From Trissonchulus latispiculum (lineage: Eukaryota; Nematoda; Enoplea; Enoplida; Ironidae), in contig JASAND010030294.1 of the NCBI GenBank assembly GCA_030248195.1, positions 52,939 through 116,938 on the forward strand: a DNA stretch of 64,000 bases, written 5' to 3'. Positions 26,601 through 36,300 of the stretch are shown here, piece after piece; position 1 is the stretch's first letter; each line of letters begins with the position of its first letter. Under the pieces are notes generated by a model, which was not told the origin of the DNA, searched no databases, and saw only the letters and a program-made list of their open reading frames with translations. A program made the position numbers and the translations under genes.

Positions 26601-29600
26601 GGGAAATCTCATCAAAGACTAAGTAGTTTCTTTTTGGAAGTGCGCAATTATGGTTATTTTGTCCTGGTTTTCCTGTAAGTTTTCTCTAGTTCTTTTCCCC
26701 TGACTTGTTCCCTTTTTATCCCTTTAAGTGCTAGTGTTAGTGTCTTCTCCCCTTTTCTGGGTTTCCTTTAGCCTGGAGGTAGACTTGAGAGGATTTGACT
26801 GCACCATATACTGTAGAAGCTTTGGTCACCTTTAGCATATATATGCATTCATAATTTGGATCCGTTTTTTCCATCATTGACTTTTCATATATTTTTATGA
26901 ATCTTTACTATTTATTGCATTGCATTTGTAAAAATATTGCATAGAAGAGAAGCGTTGAGAGTTTTAAAAATATACAGGATTAGAGTAGATGCGTAATATT
27001 AATATCGTTTTTTGAAATTATGTCAGCGAGCAATTATAAACTTTTGTATGAATTTATGTCTGTAAATGCTTCATGATGATGCATTTGTCCACATTAATTA
27101 TTCAGCGCTTCTTTGATCCATTGAAATTAACACTTAGTGTAATGAGTTTATTTTGTGAGCGGATCTGGACAAGACTTGCGCACGGTTAGGTTAGATTAGT
27201 TGCAGTAAAACCGTAAAAACAACACGAAGAGTATTGTTCTTAGTTTTAATTTTAATGTAACTTTATTTTATTTAAAAGGTTCAGCATTTATATAATTGAG
27301 TTTGCAAAGGGTAGTATATCAGAATGCAGAATACGTCGTCATAAAATAAAGTGTTTGCAGAAAATTTGCATTTAATTTTGTAATTAATTAGGAGGTTGCT
27401 TAATTATGGAAGGTGGTGGTAATTGGCGACTGCCAGTTAAAGCCTCGACTACATCCTCTGTCCTTACCCCGCCGATCTCAAATTGGTCAACAGCCACCAG
27501 CGAAACCAGCCTAAACGTATCACTCCATAACAATAGTAGTCTCAATGGTAACAGTACCTGCTACTACAGTAAGACGGATAATTTTGGCACCAAGTTTATC
27601 ATCCTGGTCATCATTGCGCCCATTGTTTGCTCAATCGGTATACTGGGTAACATCTGCGCAGTAATTATCTATCTGCGTCCGCGCATGCGCAGTACCTATG
27701 GCTATTTTCTGGTGGCTCTGGGCGTTTTCAATACCGGCCTCCTGGTCACGGCTCTGATGTTGTTTACGGTAGAGATTACGATAGACGTGTTTGAGGATGT
27801 TCAGATTTTCTATGCCTGGATCAGCTACGTACGTGAGGCCTATTTTCTGAGTCACCTGTTTCAGTGTGGCAACGTTTTTGTGACACTGGCTGCCACCATT
27901 GAACGCTGGGTCGTTACGGTGCTCCCCAAACAGAGTACACGCTTCTGCCGTCCCTTTCAGGTCTTTATTTATTTGATGTGTATCCTGGCCTTTCTGGTAC
28001 TATTTTTGTTCACAAAATACCTGGAGATTGACATTGCCGTCTTTCCTAACTGTACGGGATTTGCTCGTTACAAGCTGGCTCAATCCACCCTCTCAAAGAA
28101 TCATACCTATGGTGTATTCTATGGCGTATGGTTGACTAATATAGTCCGTGTCTTTGTGCCTTTCACATCCCTTGTGGTACTGAATATTCATATTACTAAG
28201 GTTCGCATTAACCAGCAAAATCGACGAACCTCTGTCAGAGAACTTTGCAAGGTATTAAATGTATTATCATTAAGTTTTGGAATCCATTTAGGAAGACTAT
28301 TTAGTTGTTCTTAATCTTTATCTTTGTAATTTCCGCTTTCCATTTATTAACTTCATTCGAAGATTTAAGTTTAATTTCAAAATGACTAAGCTAAATTAAA
28401 TTTTAAAAAGTTTAAAGTATGTAATACTAAAATAGTAGTACGTATATATCTTGCTAATTTTGAGGCATAACATTTGCTATATAACTTGGGTGTACATAAA
28501 ACACGGCCCCGGCCCCGTGCATAAAACACGGCCCCGTCACGGCCCCATACATAAAACGCGGCCCCGTCACGGCCCCATCAAAAAATCATGTTTTTGACTA
28601 ATGGGACTAACTATAACAAATTCAGCATCTCCTAATGTACCAAATTAAATTGTTTAAGTGTTTAGTCTTTGAGTTTGAAAAATCGAATTTTGAATTGAAA
28701 TTATTATCTTTGAACCACCTTTCTTAAGTTTTTGTATCTTGGTAAACCTACAAATAACAAACTTTATGTAATACAGTTATTAAATGTGTAAATTAAATTA
28801 AATTGTGTAAATGTGTTTATGTACAACATTTGGTCATATGTAGCTTCGTTAATAAGTTAATTTTAAGGGTGATGAAAATTTGTAAATTCTAAAATTTCAC
28901 AAAAATGTTTTACTTAAGTTTTTGGAGCGCAAGATAAATTTTAAAATGAATTTACACAAACACATTTACACAATTTAATTTAATTTCCACATTTAATAAC
29001 TGTATTACAATAAAGTTTGTTATTTGTAGGTTTACCAAGATACAAAAACTTAAAAAATGGGGTTCAAATATAATATTTTCAATTCAAAATTCGATTTTTC
29101 AAACTCAAAGACTAAACACTTAAACAATTTAAATTGATATATTAGGAGATCCTGAATTTGTTATAGTTAGTGCCATTAGTCAAAAATATGATTTTTTGAT
29201 GAGGCCGTGACGGGGCCGTGACGGGGCCGTGTTTTATGCACGGGGCCGTAATGGGGCCGTGTTTTATGTGGGGCCGGGGCCGTGTTTTATGCACCCGGGC
29301 CGGGGCCGTGTTTTATGCACCCGGGCCGGGGCCGTGTTTTAGGCACTCGGGCCGGGGCCGTGTTTTATGTGGGGCCGGGGCCGTGTTTTATGCACCCGGG
29401 CCGGGGCCGTGTTTTATGCACCCGGGCCGGGGCCGTGTTTTAGGCACTCGGGCCGGGGCCGTGGCCGGAGCCGGGGCCGTGTTTTATGTACCGGGCTGGT
29501 GCCGGGGCCGTGTTTTATGCACACCCTATAATTTTGGAGAATTCGTGACAGATTTTGATCTTGGAGAACTTGACTGTCATTTGGATTTATTTTTAAGACT

Positions 29601-32600
29601 GTTTTGACGCTAATAATTTTTAGGCTGCTACTGACGCGTCAGTTACTTCAGTTGACACACTGGAGGCCAATTATAAAGCTAAGCGTATGAAACGTGAAGG
29701 CACAATGGTGGTTGTAATGGTCGTACTGGTTTTCCTTGTCTGCGACACTCCTGAATTTTTGCTTACCCTTACAGAGCATATTAATATACAGTTTCTGCTG
29801 AAGCGAATGACTTTCTACAGTATGATGAAGGATTTGATCAACTTTCTGATTATGGTGAATTCTGCCCTAAATTTTTTCGTCTATCTGATTTTCTCTACAG
29901 AGTTTCGCTCTGAACTGCGCTCGCTGCAGGCGGACGCCTGTTGGATCTGTGTTACCATTGGCAAACAGTTGAGCTGGCGAAAGAATTTTTCCGAAGTTTT
30001 CCAGCGAGTTGACTGCGGTCCCAACATCATAGAGAATGGTGATGCCATTGCCCTGCAGAATACCGTTATTAATCAGACTATCTGGTGTAAAGAGTGGGAT
30101 GATAAGGGTTCTGCCTCTTCGCTTCCACCGGAAGCGGAACAGTTACTTGAACGTAAACTGTCATCAAGAAGCACAGATGAATTTTTGTAGTAGTGACGCT
30201 ATTGTAGCAACCAGAAAATAGCAAATTATCCTATTGAATTCCTGGATTTTGTGTTAAATTAAAGTTGTACCTATTTGTTATTAAAGTGAATACCATTGAT
30301 ATGTGTGTACTGACTAAGCAGCTTCTAGCTTGGATGGATCATGAAAGTAAGCCACAAAACGGGTGTAGTGGATTAGGTTGGTTTATTTTGATCAGGTTGT
30401 AGATTACTATAACCTTCCCCTTTAACATATAAATAAACATTTTAAGGTTAAACTGTTAAAATGCCTACTGAAAAACGTTTAAGTTTATTGTGGGTAGAAC
30501 TGACCGAACGGCAGTACATAGTATAGTCTCAAATGCTAACTGTCACGATCACGCCCATTTAAATGGTATGCTTACGTAATATATCATCGTAGTTAAGTGA
30601 TGCTCTTTAACAACACGATCCTCTTGTGCTCAGCCAAAAGTCAGTTCCTTTCCTGTCAAAGCATCAGTTTTACGAAAAATTTTGAAAGCAGCCACTAGAG
30701 ACCTTCACGGGCCTGAATTTTCAGGCGGTGAAAAATTAACTCCACCTTAGGCCCGGCCCGGCCCGGCCCGTAAGCTCAAAAGTTAGGCCCGGTCCGGCCC
30801 GGGCCCGTTTTTGCTATTTTTTGCCGTTAGCCAAAATAAAAATAAGGGTTTAAAATGCATACAATTTTATTCCTTTTTTAAACGATTTCTTTAAACCATT
30901 TTTAAACGATTTCTCGTAGCTCATGTATATTTAGAGCGATTAAGAACAGTCAGCGGTAGGAAAGAATTCAGTGACTGACCAGTTTCGTTGATTCAAATAT
31001 ATACCTTGCAATCAATTAGGAAGAAGGTATATATACTCTCCAAATATTACAAATAAATTATATAAACAACTAAATTTCGGATGCTAATGTACAAATGAGA
31101 TAAGTGCATACGCCAGTAACTCTGAAAGAGAAAGGAGCTCAAGTAAGATCGAAATAAAAAAGCAATGATTATTCAAAATTATACTAGGAAAAGAATAAAA
31201 TTTCCAATATAACCTGCCGAAACTGGAAACAAGACAAAACCTTTTAATGAAAATACCAGGCCCGGCCCGAAGCCCGGCCCGTTCCAGTACTCGGCCCGGC
31301 CCGGCCCGGCCCGCACCCACATTTTTCCTACCTCGGCCCGGCCCGGCCCGGCCCGTTACCCCTTAGGCCCGGCCCGGCCCGGCCCGGCCCGCGGGCCGGG
31401 CCGGGCCGGGCCGGGCTTACGGGCCTAAGTGAAGGTCTCTAGCAGCCACTTTACGATGTACGTAGTTTTCTCTTGTTGGGCATTCACTGGTAGTGGTAAA
31501 TGCATTGACCCATTGTGTTCAGACTGTTATAGTTACCTGCCGCAGCGTGCTGGAAGCTAAATGCATGAGCTATCAGTCAAATTTGTGAATTATTAGTATA
31601 AATCCTTAATCTGTCCTGATTAAATGAGATTTAGGTAGATTCAATTTGTGTAAGTTCCATGTATACTGTTCCCACATAAAACGGTCGTGGCCAAAAGTCT
31701 TCGGTTTCATATGTATTACGATTTGTCATCGTCGTGTCATAAAATTTTGTAGGTTTTTTCAGTTGGGCTTTAGGGAAGGAAAATAAAATCTGTATGTAAA
31801 GGCATTTGCACGAGTTGCCAGAATGGGAGAATTTCTGCAGCATTCTGATGGTAACTTCCCGATTAAATTTTCCTTTCTGTATACACCTAACTTTTTACGT
31901 CCTCGCAGATTTCAGGTAAATTGTGAAAAATATCTGGCGGCAATTTATAAATGCTTTTTTCGTAGTAGTTAAGAAATTTTTTATTGTTTTAGCGAGAGCT
32001 GACAGCAGTAGAAAATCAGGTGAACGATCTGTCCAATGAAGCAGAGCGCCTGGTCAGTGCTTTTCCGGATACCCGAGAGCATATTGAAGTTCGACGAAAT
32101 GAAATGCAAGACGCACTGGACGATGTCAGGGCTGCCGCGCGTCAACGTCGGCAAAAGATTGCACAAGCTCAGCAGTTGCAGGCCTACTTCGACGACTATA
32201 GAGAACTAATGTACGTTTAGATGAATTTATGAGTTGTAACTTTGTTTCTTCTTGAAAATATGGTGGGTTCTGATGCTTTGAGACAGTTTTTAATGTATTT
32301 TTGCTGTGCCCAAAGTACCACTAATAGTGCACACGCCAAACTTTTCAATTAAATTAAATTTATAACTAATTAAAACTTAAATGTATTATATTTAATATTT
32401 AATATAATATTTAATGGTGCAAAATCCGCAAATCTGTAAACTGCGATCACTGTTTGTCTGTACTAAAAAACCAACAAGTGAAAGTTATGACTGCGAATGA
32501 AAAAAGGAAGCCCTTATCTCGTTTGTATGGAAACATTTTTATGGTTTTCATTTTGTTTCGAATTTAACATTATTTTTTATTGCTCTATGTAAAATGTGTT

Positions 32601-33317
32601 AGTTTTTTACAGTGCTTGGATCAATGAAGTTATGGGCACCATGACCAGTACCACCATATCACGTGACGTCCCTGGTGCGGAGTCTTTGGTTCATCAGCAC
32701 AAAGAGCTCAAGTCGGAAATTGACACCAGAGATCCATTGATACATAAATTTATTCAGGATGGAAAAGGTACGTAACAAGCTGTATTAATTAATGAATTAG
32801 TGGAATACGGTTAGTAGGATTTGGCAGGAGCAGGACTCGTACATTGTTGGAGCGCTGTATAAAAAGGTTATGGACCATTTCGTTTCCATTCAATTTCATT
32901 TATGTGCTTGTGTTTTATTTTCAGAAATGGTTACCAAGAAACATCTCTTGGCGCCTGAAATTCAAGAGAAAGTTGACCATTTGGCCATAGCCTATAGAAA
33001 TTTACTGAGTGCCTGGGATGAACGGAAAACTCTTTACGAGATGAACTTGGATGCGCAGGTTAGTTACGTATTGATACAGAATTCTAAGATTTTGATTTCA
33101 AAGTTTAGTTTTTATTCATTAAGGATAAAGAGGATACAGGTGATATAGGATATTGGTGATATGGCATTGAGAATGTCAGACAAGGCAAGATGATACTTGT
33201 CGGGTGATGTTTTCCAGAATATTCTGCCACCTAATCACTTCTGTTTGTAGTGTCTTTGTTTTATTGTTGTTGTTGTTATTGTTGTTGTTTTTTTTTTTTT
33301 TTTTTTGTTTTTGTTTT

Positions 33318-33354
<37 letters not shown>

Positions 33355-36300
33355 TTTGTTTGTCTGTTTGTTTGTTTGTTTGTTTGTCTGTTTGTTTGTT
33401 TGTTTGGGTGATTTTGGTTGATTGTATGAGCATTGATTTGTGTTGTTCCAGCTTTGGAAACGTGACGCCTCAGAGCTGGACGATTGGTTGCGTGAGCGAA
33501 AGCCCTATCTTGAGGATGACTGGCGAAATGCCCATACAGTGGACGCTGTGGACGGGCTGATTCGACAGCACGACGATTTCATGTCCACCTTAGTGGCTCA
33601 GGATGATAAGCTGCAGGCTCTAAAACGTCTGACTCTGGTAAGTGTGCTAGGTGCCAAGATGTTTTGCAGGTCCAGTTGTTGAGAGAAACAAAACCGTAAA
33701 CAATATTTCAGCTATAGTCAGTGATGTATACTACGCCGTTGATTTTATATTATTTGATTATTGACGGCCTTAATTTTGGATTAGGACTTACCGTTGGCTC
33801 AAAGTAATCTATGTATGAGCAATGTGTTGGTGTATGAATAAGTGTAGCTTTCACTTCTTGTTCTTATAATACTACCATGGCTCCTAATAGACACCAAGAC
33901 AAATAGGATGCGTGATATGTATCCTTGTTTATGATGTTTACTATCTATGAATCTTTCTTTAATGTCTTTGTGTGCTTTCTGTTTAGATTGAGCAGGCCTT
34001 CTCCAGTCAGCGAGCCCAGGAAGCCCAGCGCAAAAAGCAGGAGGAGGAACGCATGGCTCAGCAGAGAAAGGATAAGATACGCACTGTTGAAAAGCAAAAG
34101 ATTCTACAGGTGTGTAGTGAATAAATAGATATGAAAATTCCAACAGAATTAATGGTATCAACTGAACATAATACCTTATATAGATCACCACATTTGATCA
34201 TCATTTACACATGTTTCTGGCAGCATCAGCAATTTTAATAACGTGTTAGATCTATATTTCGCCAATAACGTATCTAGCGAAACAAAACAATATAATAAAG
34301 AAGCGTATTTTAACCCTGACGTTTGTTTTCTATCTTCTTACTATTTTCTACATTTTCACTGTTTTTAGGAGAGGAAACAGGAGCGAGAACGTCGCCGCAC
34401 TCAGGAAATTCAGCTGTTCAAACCCATTGCCGAGAATGCTCCATCCCCTGCCGGCACAACGGCTACTCCCATTCTGATCACGAAACATCTGGATCTCCAG
34501 GCTGAACAGCCGGCAACAGCCACAGTCCTAGATCAGCGTCGAGGCTCCGGCGGTTCTGATACGTTGGAAAGGCGGAAACCCATTCCTCCTCCCGTCCCAG
34601 CCAAACCCATCTTAGCACCCAAACCGCCTGTTGTTCCCAATCTTTCCAATGACTACAGCACAACCGCTGCCGGTCAGACCAAACTACGAAGTCCGTCAGC
34701 TGAAAACGTCTCCGATATGCGACTGTCCGGTTCCTCGGAAACCTCGGACCTGGGCGGCTATTCAAGCGGCGCTCGGCGAGTTGAAGTTCGTCGCGGCAGT
34801 TCTATGGTTTCTGATCTTCACCAGCCCAGCTTGACGAAGAAGCTGCACACGAAACGGACTCCCAGCTTTACCACCCGTCGACCGCAGTCTCTGAAGGCGG
34901 TGAGAAAGTGGGACGACATGAGGAATATTGAAAAGGATGGTTTCCTGGAGCGGAAACAGGAAACTCAGAGCGGAGGGAAGAAGGCGCCCATACGATCCTG
35001 GAAAAACTACTACACCATCCTGTGCGGACAGCTGCTTTGCTTTTTCAAGGTGGGTGGTCTGTTGTATGTAACTGTAAGCAGTTTACTGATATTGTCAGTT
35101 GCTTTGATTCTGTTCCTTTGGCTTGTTTCCTTTTGACCCCTTTTTCATTTTTTCAATATAATCTTTTCTTGATTTTTCTATTCCTAAGAGTTTTCTTGTT
35201 TCAGTCGAGTGCACGAGTTTGATCGACATAGTTAACGCGCACCCAACGTGACTTATGATTAAAACTGAACAGTGAAAAATTAATCTTCATGTTTTTATCC
35301 GTTCCCTTCCTATCCAGGTTCCCTTCCTATATACTACTATTATATGTTTCAGGACGAAGAAGCCTTCATGGAGAATTCTGCCGGGGCTCCGCCGGTCTAC
35401 ATTCTCCACTGCAGCTGCACCCCGGCTGCCGACTACACCAAACGGAAGTGGGTGTTTAAGCTGATGACTCAGGATGGAGCGGAATTCCTCTTCTCAGCGC
35501 CCAACGAAGACGCCATGGTCGACTGGGTGGCCAAGATCAACTTCCATGCGTCCCTGCCGCCCTCCATGCAGCTGAAGCACTATGATGATCGAAGTCAGCC
35601 GCTGCTGGAAACGACCAGCTTCCGAAAGGCCTCTCTGGGCCGACCAGACCTCCAGGCGCCCGCAACGGCGCCCCCTGTGGCGCCGAAACCGCGAATTCTG
35701 CCCTACGACGCCTCCACCCCTTCCCGTTCCTATGTTGCGGAACCGGGCGGCCGACACAGGTCCAGTGTCAATGACAGTGGCTTTATGTCACCGCCTGGCT
35801 CGGAAAATGTCCTGAGACATGAGTCTGAAAGTAAGCATTTTCCTTCCATGTTTATTATGTCCTAACGTTTTCCTTTTTCACTTTATTTCCTGCTTTCACC
35901 CTTTTATTTTTCATATTTTTTCTGTAAAAGTTGTTTCTTTGCTTGTAATGTGCGTGATTCTGTTTGTATAGAGCGCTTCCTTAGTAGTGCACTAATTACT
36001 TGTCCAAGTCCTTTGCACCTGCTTGACCTTCACTGCATAGCTTTTCCTTAAATACGTAACTATACTGACTCATCCGATTTGTCTAGTATGCACTGCCTCT
36101 TAATATCAATCAAGCTTCTAACAGCAACTAGATTAATGCTAACATTATGTACTTGATTTTATACTTGAAGTATAACTTTTCAGTCATATATTTGTCCGTG
36201 TGCACTTCGTTTATATCCATGCACCGTTCTGATTTCTTTATAATATGGATTTTAATTTTATTTTCTCCAAAAATATTTCTAATTTTATATACTCACATTT

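Noticed and set aside
29218..29607. 129-aa Cys/Pro-rich repetitive ORF
   Set aside because: Encoded by the GGCCGTG minisatellite in the GPCR intron.
33176..33560. Poly-Leu/Phe and poly-Lys/Asn ORFs
   Set aside because: Poly-T/TTTG microsatellite translated in both directions.
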